A stretch of 64,000 bases of DNA from CAVUCH01 sp963739995 (GCA_963739995.1 CAVUCH010000004.1:186001-250000); one strand, 5' to 3'. Numbered from the stretch's first letter, positions 1 to 8,786 are shown. The notes: generated by a model from the sequence alone, not told the origin. Translations and numbers: made by a program.

Positions 1-65
1 TCGGTCCTGGCGAACGCGTGGCCGTCGAGGATCCGACAACGGCATCCGGAGGGACACCGCGATGA
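1..65 (+). CDS. C-terminal end of an upstream gene, probably an efflux adaptor (partial)
   Basis: An open frame enters from the left edge and reads GPGERVAVEDPTTASGGTPR before a TGA at 63-65. The TGA overlaps the ATG of the next gene (ATGA), which implies translational coupling in one operon. A tail with GERVAVEDP looks like the end of a HlyD/MacA-type periplasmic adaptor, but 20 residues are too few to be sure. Confidence 0.5.
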   Translation, partial: GPGERVAVEDPTTASGGTPR

Positions 66-1354
66 AAACCCTCCGTCTCGCGTTTATTGTCCTGCTCGTG
101 GCGGGCGCCGGAGCGGCAGCCGTGTTCGGCCTCCCCGACCTGCGGCCGCAACCGGATCGGATTCCGACGATCCGGGCACAGCGCGGGGACGTGGACGTGC
201 GCGTGCACACGCTCGGCGAGCTGGGCCCGCGCCGGGCCATCATGCTCTCTGCGCCCGCAAACACCGGCATGCTCCAGCTCGTGAAGCTGCTGCCCGCCGG
301 CACCCTCGTGGAGGAGGGCACGGTGGTGCTCGCCTTCGATCCGGCCGAGCAGCAGTACAACCTCGATCAGGCGCGATCGGAGCTCGAGGAGGCCGAACAG
401 GAACTGGTGAAGCTCGATGCCGACACGCGCGTGCAGGCGGCCGACGACCAGGTGAATCTGCTGCACGCGCGGTACGAGGTCCGGCGGGCGGAGCTCGAGG
501 TGACAGGCAACGAGTTCGTTGGCGCGATCCAGGCCAAGAAGAACCTGCTGGCGCTCGAAGAGGCGAAGCGCGGGTTCGCGCAGGTCGAAGGGGACGTGCA
601 GACGCACGCCGAGAGCAACCGTGCCGCACGCGCCGCGCTGGAGGAGAAGCGCCAGAAGGCTCAGGGCGCCATGCAGTTCGCGCAGCGCACGATCGAGAGC
701 ATGATCGTGAAGGCGCCGATTCGCGGGCTCGTCGTCGTCAAGGAGAACCGGGACGCGAGCGGCGGCTTCTTCTTCAGCGGCATGAGCCTGCCAGAGTACC
801 GCGAGGGCGACACCGTGCAACCGGGACGCGGCGTGGCAGAAATCGTCGACCTGTCAGAGATCGAAATCAAGGCGAAGGTGAACGAGGGCGACCGCACATC
901 GTTCGCCACGGGTGCTTCCGCCAGTGTCAGCATCGAGGGCGCGCCGACCCGGCCGCTCACCGGTTCCACCAAGGGTGTCAGCGGCCTCGCCGCGCGTCAG
1001 TGGTGGGACGCGGGCGCGGAGCGCCAGTTCGACGCTTCTTTCCGCCTCGACCGCAGCGAGCCTGCGCTACGTCCCGGCATGACCGCGCGGGTCGTGATCG
1101 CCGGCGAGCGGCTCGCGGGTGTGCAGCACCTGCCGCGCCAGGTGTTGTTCGAGGAAGAAGGCAAGCCGGTCGTGTACGTGAAGACCCCGAACGGATTCAC
1201 CGCCACACCCGTGAAAGTAGTCCGCCGCACCGAGAGCCGGGTAGTGGTCGAGGGCCTCGCCGCTGACGCCGACGTGGCCCTGACCAACCCCGAGCGCCAA
1301 TCGACCGGTCGCGCAGCGCGTCCCGCTACGGCACCCGCGATGGGAGGCGGATAG
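62..1354 (+). CDS. Efflux periplasmic adaptor subunit (HlyD/MacA type)
   Basis: A 430-residue membrane-fusion protein that should link an inner-membrane ABC permease to an outer-membrane channel. It has an N-terminal hydrophobic anchor (residues 5-25), a first half of the lipoyl/barrel-sandwich domain (about 45-100), a long charged helical hairpin (about 95-215, rich in Glu, Ala, Arg and Gln), the second lipoyl half around IVKAPIRGLVV, and beta-barrel and membrane-proximal domains up to about 400. GGAGG lies 9 bp before the ATG. It overlaps the preceding frame by 4 bp, and the permease starts 2 bp after its stop, so the three form one operon. The matching ATPase is not in the window and would lie upstream or elsewhere. 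The substrate is unknown. Confidence 0.85.
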   Translation: MKTLRLAFIVLLVAGAGAAAVFGLPDLRPQPDRIPTIRAQRGDVDVRVHTLGELGPRRAIMLSAPANTGMLQLVKLLPAGTLVEEGTVVLAFDPAEQQYNLDQARSELEEAEQELVKLDADTRVQAADDQVNLLHARYEVRRAELEVTGNEFVGAIQAKKNLLALEEAKRGFAQVEGDVQTHAESNRAARAALEEKRQKAQGAMQFAQRTIESMIVKAPIRGLVVVKENRDASGGFFFSGMSLPEYREGDTVQPGRGVAEIVDLSEIEIKAKVNEGDRTSFATGASASVSIEGAPTRPLTGSTKGVSGLAARQWWDAGAERQFDASFRLDRSEPALRPGMTARVVIAGERLAGVQHLPRQVLFEEEGKPVVYVKTPNGFTATPVKVVRRTESRVVVEGLAADADVALTNPERQSTGRAARPATAPAMGGG

Positions 1355-1356
1355 GG

Positions 1357-2637
1357 ATGGCGAGCGTCGGCGGACGCGTCGAGGCGACGGTTCGACAACT
1401 GATCACCGACGGCGGACGCGGCGTGGAGACGCTGCGCGTCCACAAGCTCCGATCCCTGTTGACGATGCTCGGGATGATCTTCGGGGTGGCGGCCGTCGTC
1501 TCGATGATGTCGATCGGCGCCGGGGCGCAGCGCGAGGTCCTGACGCTGATCGAGCAGCTCGGCGTTCGCAACCTGATCGTCGAGGCCAAAGAGGCGACCG
1601 ATTTCCAGGCCTATCAGAAGGTGCGCAAGACCTCGCCGGGCCTGACCGAACGCGACCTCCGAGTGATTCGCGCGAACGTGCCCGGCATCAGCGCGTCCAC
1701 CGCGCGCAAGCGGTACGTCCCCCAGAAGCTCATCCCGAAGCCGCAGCGCGAGATGCCGCAGGTCTACGGCGTCGAGCCGGGGTATCGCAACATCGCGGGC
1801 TTGCGGGTCGCATCCGGCCGCTTCTTCGACGAGCAGGAAGCCCGGCTGGCGGCGCCTGTGTGCGTGCTTGGCGAGGGCGCGCGCACCGCGCTTTTCGGGG
1901 CGAAGAACCCGATCGGCGAGTATGTGAAAGTCAACGAGCAGTGGTTCCGGGTGATTGGCACGGTGGGACCGCAAGTGAGCGCGAACACCGATATCCCCGG
2001 CGTGCCGGCGCAGGATCGGAACAACCTGATGTACATTCCGGTCGCCTCCGCTATCCTGCGGCTCGAAGACAGCTACAGCCGGTTCAAGGACGAGATCGAC
2101 GGCATCTACCTGCAGCTCGCCTCCGCAACCGACGTGGTCGCCACGGCCGGCGTCGTGCGCGGAATCCTCGATGCGGCGCATCGGAACACCGACGACTTCG
2201 CCCTCGTCGTGCCGGCGCAGCTGCTCGCGGAGCAGCGCCGCACGCAGCGGATCTTCGGGATCGTCATGGTCGCGCTCGCGTCCATCTCGCTGCTCGTCGG
2301 CGGGATCGGAATCATGAACATCATGCTCGCCAGCGTCCTCGAGCGCACACGCGAGATCGGCATCCGCCGCGCCGTGGGTGCGCGGCAAGGCGACATCGTG
2401 CGCCAGTTCCTCGTCGAGACCGTGATGATCTCCTTCCTCGGCGGGCTGCTCGGCCTCGTGTTCGGCGTCGGCCTGTCACGCCTCATCGCGGTGCTCGCCG
2501 GGTGGTCGACGATCGTGACGGCCAACTCGGTGCTGCTCGCCTTCCTGGTCTCCGTCGCTGTCGGCCTGGTGTTCGGGGTCTACCCCGCCCGCCGGGCAGC
2601 GCGGCTCGACCCCGTCGCCGCGCTGCACTACGAATAG
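1357..2637 (+). CDS. ABC transporter permease, MacB/FtsX family
   Basis: A 426-residue permease. A cytosolic N-terminal helix (HKLRSLLTMLGMIFGVAAVV) leads into TM1, followed by the MacB-type periplasmic core domain (about 60-280). A C-terminal FtsX domain has three membrane segments at about 295-320, 350-375 and 385-410, with the typical ERTREIGIRRAVGAR coupling loop. It has no nucleotide-binding domain, unlike E. coli MacB, so it needs a separate ATPase. It starts directly after the adaptor stop. Such acidobacterial permease/adaptor pairs usually export peptides, lipids or antibiotics; nothing here fixes the substrate. Confidence 0.88.
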   Translation: MASVGGRVEATVRQLITDGGRGVETLRVHKLRSLLTMLGMIFGVAAVVSMMSIGAGAQREVLTLIEQLGVRNLIVEAKEATDFQAYQKVRKTSPGLTERDLRVIRANVPGISASTARKRYVPQKLIPKPQREMPQVYGVEPGYRNIAGLRVASGRFFDEQEARLAAPVCVLGEGARTALFGAKNPIGEYVKVNEQWFRVIGTVGPQVSANTDIPGVPAQDRNNLMYIPVASAILRLEDSYSRFKDEIDGIYLQLASATDVVATAGVVRGILDAAHRNTDDFALVVPAQLLAEQRRTQRIFGIVMVALASISLLVGGIGIMNIMLASVLERTREIGIRRAVGARQGDIVRQFLVETVMISFLGGLLGLVFGVGLSRLIAVLAGWSTIVTANSVLLAFLVSVAVGLVFGVYPARRAARLDPVAALHYE

Positions 2638-2653
2638 CGTTTGTCGGGAGTAC

Positions 2654-2741
2654 CTGGCCGGGGCCTATCGTGGCCGGGCCCCGGGCCCATCCTGCCCGAT
2701 TGCCACACGGTGTTGGGCCGGGGGCGAGGCGCCCCGGCCAT
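2654..2741. repeat. GC-rich palindromic intergenic element (CCGGGGC type)
   Basis: The outer arms TGGCCGGGGC (2655-2664) and GCCCCGGCCA (2731-2740) are perfect reverse complements. Between them is another GGCCGGGCCCCGGGCCC palindrome. It fills the gap between the permease stop and the promoter of the next gene. Related elements lie at 3726-3815, 45133-45161 and 53452-53529. Confidence 0.7.
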
Positions 2742-2742
2742 C

Positions 2743-2748
2743 TATAAT
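2743..2748 (+). promoter_or_regulatory. -10 box TATAAT, near-leaderless start of the quinone oxidoreductase
   Basis: A perfect TATAAT ends 8 bp before the ATG at 2757, so transcription should begin within about 2 bp of the start codon. There is no Shine-Dalgarno sequence and no convincing -35 box. Confidence 0.55.
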
Positions 2749-2756
2749 CCCCCCTC

Positions 2757-3725
2757 ATGAACGCCATCATCGTTTCCGAATTCGGAGGCCCCGAGGTGAT
2801 GCGGGCCGCACACGTGGATGACCCGGTGGCCGAGCCCGGCCGCGTCGTCGTCCGCGTGCGCGCTGCCGGTGTCAATCCCGTGGACACCTACATCCGCGCC
2901 GGAAGCTATGCGCGGCTTCCCGCGCTTCCCTACACTCCCGGGTTCGACGGTGCGGGCGAGGTGGAGTCGGTCGGGGCTGGCGTGGCGGAGTGGGCGGCGG
3001 GCGATCGCGTGTACATCGCGGCGCTCGGGGCCTGGCGCGGCACCTACGCGGAGCGGATGGCGTGCACGCCCCAGCAGATCTTCCGGCTGCCGGCCCACGT
3101 GTCGTTCGGCCAGGGAGCCAGCGTCGGTGTGCCCGCTGCCACCGCGCATCGCGCGCTGTTCGGGCGGGCGCATGCGCGACGCGGGGAAACGGTCCTCGTG
3201 CACGGCGCCAGCGGCGCCGTCGGCCTGGCGGCCGTGCAGCTCGCCAAGGCTGCGGGAATGCGCGTGATTGGCACGGCCGGCACGGAGGAGGGACGCTCCC
3301 TCATCCTCGAACACGGCGCGGACGCCGTCTTCGACCACCGGGACCCGGCACGCTTGTCAGCGATCAAGACGGTGGGGGACGGCCGCGGACCCGATGTGAT
3401 CCTGGAAATGCTGGCCAACGTGAATCTCGACGCCGACCTGGGTCTGCTGGAGCCGGGCGGCCGCGTCGTCGTCATCGGCAACCGCGGCCGGACGGAGATC
3501 GACGCGCGTCAGACGATGGGGAAGGAGCTGTCGATCCTGGGTATGGCCCTGTGGAACGTGCCGGCGGATGAGATCCTGGGCATCCATGCGGACCTCGTTG
3601 CCGCCCTCGCGGACGGTTCGCTGCGCCCCGTTGTCGGACGCGAGTTTCCGCTGGAGCAGGCCGCGCGAGCGCACGTGACCGTGATGGAGCCCGGCGCGAG
3701 GGGCAAGGTCGTGTTGGTGATGTAG
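2757..3725 (+). CDS. NADPH:quinone oxidoreductase (zinc-independent MDR family)
   Basis: A 322-residue member of the quinone oxidoreductase branch of the medium-chain dehydrogenases, expected to reduce quinones or reactive enones with NADPH in the cytosol. The GroES-like N-terminal domain contains VRVRAAGVNPVDTYIRAG. The Rossmann domain starts at GASGAVGLAAVQLAKAAG (about residues 147-165), followed by VIGTAGTEEG. The structural-zinc cysteine cluster of alcohol dehydrogenases is absent. It stands alone between two palindromic repeats, reads away from mreB and appears to be expressed from a near-leaderless promoter. Confidence 0.88.
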   Translation: MNAIIVSEFGGPEVMRAAHVDDPVAEPGRVVVRVRAAGVNPVDTYIRAGSYARLPALPYTPGFDGAGEVESVGAGVAEWAAGDRVYIAALGAWRGTYAERMACTPQQIFRLPAHVSFGQGASVGVPAATAHRALFGRAHARRGETVLVHGASGAVGLAAVQLAKAAGMRVIGTAGTEEGRSLILEHGADAVFDHRDPARLSAIKTVGDGRGPDVILEMLANVNLDADLGLLEPGGRVVVIGNRGRTEIDARQTMGKELSILGMALWNVPADEILGIHADLVAALADGSLRPVVGREFPLEQAARAHVTVMEPGARGKVVLVM

Positions 3726-3815
3726 TGGCCGGGGCGCGTCGGCCCCGGCCCCACACGATCACCCACGGTGACCCAATCACCGATCGTGTGGAGCCGGGCC
3801 CGAAGCGCCCCGGCG
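3726..3815. repeat. Nested palindromic intergenic element
   Basis: Two nested perfect inverted repeats: outer GCCGGGGCGC (3728-3737) with GCGCCCCGGC (3805-3814), and inner CCACACGATC (3751-3760) with GATCGTGTGG (3782-3791). It lies between the convergent quinone oxidoreductase and mreB genes, where it could act as a bidirectional terminator, though no T-run follows. Confidence 0.7.
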
Positions 3816-3839
3816 GCCGATCCGATCCCGATCGATGGT

Positions 3840-4865
3840 TCAATCCAGGGAGATTTTCCGCAGCAGCGGGAAATCCGACAGCATCTTCCCTGCCCCGAGC
3901 ACGACCGACGAGAGGGGCTCCTCGGCAACCGCGATTGGCAGCCCCGTTTCATCGCGCAGCCGTGCGTCCATGTTGTGCAGCAGCGCGCCTCCACCTGTGA
4001 TCACGATGCCGCGGTCGAAGACATCGGCGGAGAGCTCGGGCGGAATCTGCTCGAGCCCGTCTCGAACCGCCTGCACGATGGTGCGGACCGTGTCGGCGAG
4101 CGCCTCACGGATTTCGCCATCGTTCACGAGGATCGTCTTCGGGCGGCCTTCGAGCAGGTGGCGGCCCTTTACTTCCATCTGCTGCTGCGGGGTGTCGAAC
4201 GGCGCAGCGGATCCAATCTGCATCTTGATCCGCTCGGCGGTGCGCTCCCCGATCAGCAGGTTGTGAGTCCGCTTCACGTGCAGGATGATCGCGTCGTCCA
4301 TCGCGTTGCCCGCCACGCGCACCGAGCGGCTGTACACGATGCCGGCCAGCGAGATGACGGCCACGTCGGTCGTGCCACCGCCGATGTCGACCACCATATT
4401 GCCCGCGGCTTCGGTGATCGGCATGCCCGCTCCGATGGCCGCCGCCATGGCTTCTTCGATGAGGTGCACTTCGCTCGCCTTCGCGCGGTAGGCGCTGTCT
4501 TTCACCGCGCGCCGCTCTACCTGCGTGATTTGCGCGGGCACCCCGATGATGACGCGCGGCCGCATGAAGCTGCGGCCCGACTGCGCCTTTCGGATGAAGT
4601 AGGTGAGCATGCGCTCGGCCGACTCGAAGTCCGCGATCACGCCGTCCCGCATCGGGCGGATGGCGGCGATGTTTCCGGGCGTGCGGCCCAGCATCTCCCT
4701 GGCCTCGTTGCCGACGGCCTCGATTTTCGAGGTCAACGTATTGATGGCGACTATGGAGGGTTCGCTCGTCACGATGCCCTTGCCGCGCGCGAACACGCAG
4801 GTGTTCGCAGTGCCAAGGTCGATGGCGAGGTCATTGGAGAAGTAGGACAAGGCACTCAAAAACAC
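3840..4865 (-). CDS. mreB: Rod shape-determining protein MreB
   Basis: Bacterial actin homologue that forms membrane-bound filaments guiding lateral cell-wall synthesis. The phosphate-1 loop FSNDLAIDLGTANTCVF, the phosphate-2 motif VVDIGGGTTDVAVIS and the adenosine motif VITGGGALL are all present. I chose the GTG at 4865 (341 residues, normal for MreB) with GGAG 9 bp upstream. The longer in-frame TTG at 4931 would add 22 residues with no counterpart in the family. No mreC or mreD follows, so the gene appears monocistronic. A leader of about 140 nt is possible if the TTGACA at 5035-5040 (minus strand) is its -35 box. Confidence 0.93.
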   Translation of the reverse strand: MFLSALSYFSNDLAIDLGTANTCVFARGKGIVTSEPSIVAINTLTSKIEAVGNEAREMLGRTPGNIAAIRPMRDGVIADFESAERMLTYFIRKAQSGRSFMRPRVIIGVPAQITQVERRAVKDSAYRAKASEVHLIEEAMAAAIGAGMPITEAAGNMVVDIGGGTTDVAVISLAGIVYSRSVRVAGNAMDDAIILHVKRTHNLLIGERTAERIKMQIGSAAPFDTPQQQMEVKGRHLLEGRPKTILVNDGEIREALADTVRTIVQAVRDGLEQIPPELSADVFDRGIVITGGGALLHNMDARLRDETGLPIAVAEEPLSSVVLGAGKMLSDFPLLRKISLD

Positions 4866-5168
4866 TGTGGCACGCTCCGGGGTCGCCGAGTGGAATCGCA
4901 CGGACCGGGGTTCGATCCGCTGGACTGGCAAGCGCTGTGCCGCGCTTTTGTGTGAACGTTCAGCCAGGTTTTTCTAGGTTGTCGTAGAGCCACTCTCCAG
5001 CCGCGCCACGAAATTGACGCACGACTTACACATCTGTCAATAGCATGGCTGCACCAGGGTGCGGGGAGCAGGCTTCATTTTTCAATTGGCGTCGTGCCAC
5101 GATGAAGTCTCAGGCAGGCCGTCCGGCGATTCGGCGGGGCGGCTCGGGCCCGGAAGAGGAGCGACAAC
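4866..5168. other. Divergent intergenic region between mreB and the ferredoxin gene
   Basis: About 300 bp with lower GC than the surroundings. It contains an inverted repeat ATTGAC (5013-5018) and GTCAAT (5036-5041) spaced 17 bp apart. Each half carries a TTGAC -35-like core, one per strand, facing each other. No good -10 box can be assigned on either strand. No gene is seen here. Confidence 0.45.
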
Positions 5169-5525
5169 GTGCCACAGCTGACGGTTGAGGAATTCGGGAC
5201 GGTGGATGTGCAGCAGGGCAAGCGGCTCGTGCTTGCGATCGAAGAGGAGGCGAAGGTGGACGTGCTGCACGCGTGCGGCGGCAACGCCCGGTGCACGACC
5301 TGCCGCGTCGAGTTCATCGACGGGGAGCCGTCGCAGATGACCGAAGCCGAGGCGACGAGGCTCCAGGAGCGTGGGCTCACCGGCGTGCGCCTGTCGTGCC
5401 AGATTCTGTGCGACCACGACATGAGGGTGCGCGCCATCAGCCGCCTGACCGGCAGCGGCCGGGCCGATGCGGGCCCCACCCCCGCGCCAGAAATCACGCC
5501 ACCTCCCGTCTGGCTCTCCGCGTGA
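5169..5525 (+). CDS. [2Fe-2S] ferredoxin
   Basis: A 118-residue single-domain ferredoxin, probably a soluble one-electron carrier. The cluster ligands are C36, C42, C45 and C77 (C-x5-C-x2-C-x31-C), a spacing nearer the adrenodoxin/bacterial type than the plant type. The GTG start is preceded by GAGGAG 9 bp upstream. The tail from about residue 95 is proline-rich and probably disordered. No partner reductase is adjacent, so its electron acceptor cannot be inferred. Confidence 0.85.
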   Translation: MPQLTVEEFGTVDVQQGKRLVLAIEEEAKVDVLHACGGNARCTTCRVEFIDGEPSQMTEAEATRLQERGLTGVRLSCQILCDHDMRVRAISRLTGSGRADAGPTPAPEITPPPVWLSA

Positions 5526-5560
5526 TGTGAATCGGGACTCTGGCGTCGATGTGATCGTCG

Positions 5561-5714
5561 GCTGCAGGCTGCAGGCTGCAGGCTGCCGGCCCGTCTGGCT
5601 TCAGGCCTCGACGACCGCGGTCGCTGGTGCCACCCGCGGTGGGGCCACGGCCCCTCACTGCTGGCCCTCCGGGCCCAGCACGCCTGCAGCCTGCAGCCCG
5701 CAGCCAGCAGCCTG
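5561..5714. repeat. Heptad palindromic array, unit GCTGCAG
   Basis: The left arm has four 7-bp units (GCTGCAG x3, GCTGCCG; 5561-5588) and the right arm has four complementary units (CTGCAGC type, 5684-5711). About 95 bp lie between them, beginning with the shared core GCCCGTCTGGCTTCAGGCC (5590-5608). It sits between the convergent ferredoxin and ornithine cyclodeaminase genes. Confidence 0.85.
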
Positions 5715-5726
5715 ACCGTCGCATCG

Positions 5727-6950
5727 CTAGCTCCCAACCTCCAGCCTGGCTGCCAGCTCCTTGAGAAAGAACTGGCAGTCCGTCACCAGCCCGAACGCCT
5801 GACGCGTTCCGCGGTCCATCAGCTTGGTGATGGTTTCCATGTTGTTGTCGACGCAGATGATCTGCACCGAGGACGGCAGCAGGTTGCCGGTGGCGACCGA
5901 GTGCAGGGTCGTCGCCACCATGATGGCGAGGCCGACGGCGTGGATGCGCAGTCGCATGGCGTCCTGGGCGCGAACCACGTCGGTGATCACGTCCGGCAGG
6001 GGCCCGTCGTCGCGGATGCTGCCCGCAAGCACGTAGTCGACGCCGTGCGCGACGCACGCGTGCATCACGCCGCGTGTGAGCACGCCGTTCGCCACCGCCT
6101 CGCGGATCCCTCCGGCCGCCCGGATGCTGTTGATCGCACGCAGGTGATGGTTGTGCCCGCTGGCGGTGGGCACACCGGTCGTCAACTGCACGCCCAGCGA
6201 CGTGCCGAGCAGCGCGGATTCGATGTCGTGGGTGGCCAGCGCGTTGCCCGCGAAGAGGACGTCGATCCAGCCGGCCGCAATCAACCGCTCGAGATACACG
6301 CCTGCGCCGGTGTGGATGATCGCGGGTCCGCCCACGAAGAGGATTTTCAGGCCGCGCGTGCGCATGTCGGCCATGCCGCGGGCCACCGCCGCCACCGTCA
6401 GCTCCTTGGGACGCTCCGCCGACACCTCGCTCGACATGAAGCCGAAGACGTGCGCGGGATCCTTGCGCGGGGCGGGCACCACTCGCACGGCGAGGTCGTC
6501 CACGAGCACGCGCTCGCCCTTCTGCACGCGGTGGACGGGCGTGCAGACCGCGCGCATGGTCGCCCCAGAGTCCTCGAGCACCACGCCGCAGTCCATCTCG
6601 ATGTTGTCCACGGGCAGCCAGCGGCCGCCGGTGCGAACGAACGTTGGGAGGTTCGTGGTCGAGTAGAACTCTTCGGGGAAGACGCCGTCCAACTCGGCCG
6701 CGACCCACCGAGCTTCGTGGGCCGGCGAGGTCGCGCCATGCTGGCCGAGCTCCTGGAGGATGTGCTGCAGCGCCTCGGCGTCCGGCGCGCGCACCACGAT
6801 CTCTGCGTGGCTCGCCTCCTCGCGCGTGGTGCCGATGCGGAACTGCGTGATCTCGTAGTCGCCGCCGTGGAGCAGGATGAGGTCGAGCACCCTTGAGAGC
6901 GTCTGCGAGTCGATGATGTGGCCGTCGAGGTGAACTGTTTCGGAGGTCAT
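5727..6950 (-). CDS. Ornithine cyclodeaminase, archaeal type (TIGR00300 family, LOR/SDH-like)
   Basis: A 407-residue protein of the family first labelled LOR/SDH bifunctional conserved region. Characterised archaeal members, and the C-terminal domain of cyanobacterial AgrE/ArgZ, convert ornithine to proline and ammonia with NAD. The N-terminal domain (about 1-110, with VHLDGHIIDSQTLSRVLD and GGDYEI) and the NAD-binding part (LFVGGPAIIHTGAG, FAGNALATHDIE, TGVPTASGHNHHLRAIN) match the family in order and length. The assignment rests on recognised motifs. An alternative is a family member acting on a different amino acid. It is divergent from the GMC gene and both have leaderless-type promoters. 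Confidence 0.82.
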   Translation of the reverse strand: MTSETVHLDGHIIDSQTLSRVLDLILLHGGDYEITQFRIGTTREEASHAEIVVRAPDAEALQHILQELGQHGATSPAHEARWVAAELDGVFPEEFYSTTNLPTFVRTGGRWLPVDNIEMDCGVVLEDSGATMRAVCTPVHRVQKGERVLVDDLAVRVVPAPRKDPAHVFGFMSSEVSAERPKELTVAAVARGMADMRTRGLKILFVGGPAIIHTGAGVYLERLIAAGWIDVLFAGNALATHDIESALLGTSLGVQLTTGVPTASGHNHHLRAINSIRAAGGIREAVANGVLTRGVMHACVAHGVDYVLAGSIRDDGPLPDVITDVVRAQDAMRLRIHAVGLAIMVATTLHSVATGNLLPSSVQIICVDNNMETITKLMDRGTRQAFGLVTDCQFFLKELAARLEVGS

Positions 6951-6956
6951 GCGGGG

Positions 6957-6962
6957 ATCTTA
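6957..6962 (-). promoter_or_regulatory. -10 box TAAGAT, leaderless start of the ornithine cyclodeaminase
   Basis: On the minus strand TAAGAT is followed by exactly 6 bp and then the ATG at 6950. This places the expected +1 at the start codon. Confidence 0.5.
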
Positions 6963-7123
6963 ACTGCGCGGACGGGTTTCGGCCGGACAACGGCGGCGAA
7001 CGCGGGCGAGTAGTCGGGGGAAGTCGGACGCGCCATCAACGAGGTTTGTGCAGAGCTCCACCGCCTGCCGCCAGGCGCCCGCGCCAGCCATCCAGCGCCC
7101 ATCCCCGACGCGCACACGTACTG

Positions 7124-7129
7124 TAAACT
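7124..7129 (+). promoter_or_regulatory. -10 box TAAACT, leaderless start of the GMC oxidoreductase
   Basis: TAAACT is followed by exactly 6 bp and then the ATG at 7136. No Shine-Dalgarno sequence is visible. Confidence 0.5.
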
Positions 7130-7135
7130 CGCCCG

Positions 7136-8785
7136 ATGCAGGTCATTCGCCCGCGCAAAGTTCATCCGGTCATCGTCGTTGGCAGCGGCGCGTCCGGCGG
7201 CATGGCCGCCTGGAACCTGACCCGTAAAGGCATCAACGTGCTGATGCTCGACGCGGGTTCCGCCTTCGATCGCAGCACGTTCTGGACACACGTGCAGCCC
7301 TGGGAATGGCGTGAGCGCACCGCGAGGGGCGAGAAGCCGCCCCAATTCTTCCTGGACACGAACGAACAGCCGTATCTGACGCCGCCGGACAAGCCGTTCG
7401 AGCTGATTCGCGTCTGGGGGCACGGCGGCAAGACGAACGTCTGGGGCCGCGTCAGCCTGCGCTACTCCGATCTCGACTTCAAGGGAGCGGCGAAAGACGG
7501 CTGGGAGATCCCGTGGCCGATCAGCTACGCGGACGTGGCGCCGTACTACGACAAGGTGGAGCAGCTGATTGGCGTCTGCGGCGGCACCGACGACTCCGAC
7601 GCGCTGCCCGGGAGCAAGTTCCTCCAGCCCGCACCGCCGCCGCGGTGCGGCGAGCGGCTGCTGCAGCAGGCGTTCGGCAAGGTGAACATACCCATCGTTG
7701 CCGGCCGTCGCGCGAACATGACCAGGCCGGTACGGGGCTTCCCCGCGTGCCATTACTGCGGCAACTGCGGGCAGGGCTGCGACACCGCGTCCTTCTTCAA
7801 CTCGGCGGACCACCTGCTGCCGTTCGCGCTGAAGACCGGGCGGCTCGAGCTGCGGTCGAACGCCGTCGTCGCACGCGTGCTGGTCGGCGACCGCGGGCTT
7901 GCGGAGGGCGTGCAGTACTTCGATCGGAAGACGGGGAAGGAGCAGCGCGTATACGGGAAGGTCGTCGTGATGGGCGCGAGCGCCGTGGACACGACGCGGA
8001 TCCTGCTGAACTCCCGGTCCGACAAGCATCCGAACGGGCTCGGGAACGGCAGCGACGTGATCGGGCGATACCTGTGCGAACAGATCCGCGTCCACGCGCG
8101 CGGCTTCCTGCCGCAGCTGTTCGGGACGCCGGCGAGAAACGACCGCGGCATCGGCGGCGAGCACATCTACATGCCCCGGTTCACCCACCGTCTCAAGGAT
8201 CCCGGGTTCATCCGCGGCTACCAGATGCAGTTCTGGAACACCGGCTCGCAAGCCACGAACCTGCCGTCACTCGCCCGCCGACTTCCGGGTTTCGGGGCTG
8301 ACTTCAAGCGGGATGTGAAGCGGCATTACCCCGCCTGGGTGGAGCTGCACCCGTTCGGCGAGACCCTCCCGTACAGCCACAACCGGATCACCGTCGATCC
8401 CGCGAAGCCGGATCGCTACGGCACGCCGATGCTGCACATCGAATACACCATCGGCGACAACGAGCGGAAGATGGCCGAGCACATCTTCGACACCCTCGAG
8501 GAGGTCGGCAAAGCCGCCGGCATCGAGTGGGTGGACTTCAACCGCGGCGCGCTCGACAACAACGGCTCGGCCATTCACGAGCACGGGTGCTGCCGCATGG
8601 GCGAAGACCCGAAGCGCTCCGCCCTCAACGCGTTCAACCAGATGCACGAGGTCAAGAACGTCTTCGTCGTCGACGGCTCCGCCTTCACGAGCGCGAGCGA
8701 GAAGAACCCGACGCTGACGATTCTGTCGCTCGCCTGGCGCGCAACGGACTACCTCGCGCAGGAGATCAAGAAGGGGAATCTCTAA
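7136..8785 (+). CDS. GMC family FAD-dependent oxidoreductase
   Basis: A 549-residue flavoprotein of the glucose-methanol-choline family, expected to oxidise an alcohol or sugar. The ADP-binding fold VVGSGASGGMAAWNL lies at residues 15-29. A cysteine cluster CHYCGNCGQGC (around 205) is typical of the gluconate/sorbitol dehydrogenase-like branch. The C-terminal signature HEHGCCRMGEDP carries the catalytic His, followed by DGSAFTSASEKNPTLTI. No signal peptide or twin-arginine motif is seen, and no cytochrome or small subunit is adjacent, so the electron acceptor and substrate are unknown. Confidence 0.87.
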   Translation: MQVIRPRKVHPVIVVGSGASGGMAAWNLTRKGINVLMLDAGSAFDRSTFWTHVQPWEWRERTARGEKPPQFFLDTNEQPYLTPPDKPFELIRVWGHGGKTNVWGRVSLRYSDLDFKGAAKDGWEIPWPISYADVAPYYDKVEQLIGVCGGTDDSDALPGSKFLQPAPPPRCGERLLQQAFGKVNIPIVAGRRANMTRPVRGFPACHYCGNCGQGCDTASFFNSADHLLPFALKTGRLELRSNAVVARVLVGDRGLAEGVQYFDRKTGKEQRVYGKVVVMGASAVDTTRILLNSRSDKHPNGLGNGSDVIGRYLCEQIRVHARGFLPQLFGTPARNDRGIGGEHIYMPRFTHRLKDPGFIRGYQMQFWNTGSQATNLPSLARRLPGFGADFKRDVKRHYPAWVELHPFGETLPYSHNRITVDPAKPDRYGTPMLHIEYTIGDNERKMAEHIFDTLEEVGKAAGIEWVDFNRGALDNNGSAIHEHGCCRMGEDPKRSALNAFNQMHEVKNVFVVDGSAFTSASEKNPTLTILSLAWRATDYLAQEIKKGNL

Positions 8786-8786
8786 A

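Noticed and set aside
4905..4918. GGGGTTCGATCCGC resembles a tRNA T-arm
   Set aside because: No acceptor stem, anticodon arm or D-arm can be built around it; it lies in the mreB leader.
3768..4955. 395-residue plus-strand frame opposite mreB
   Set aside because: Antisense shadow of a clear MreB, composition typical of GC-rich antisense frames.
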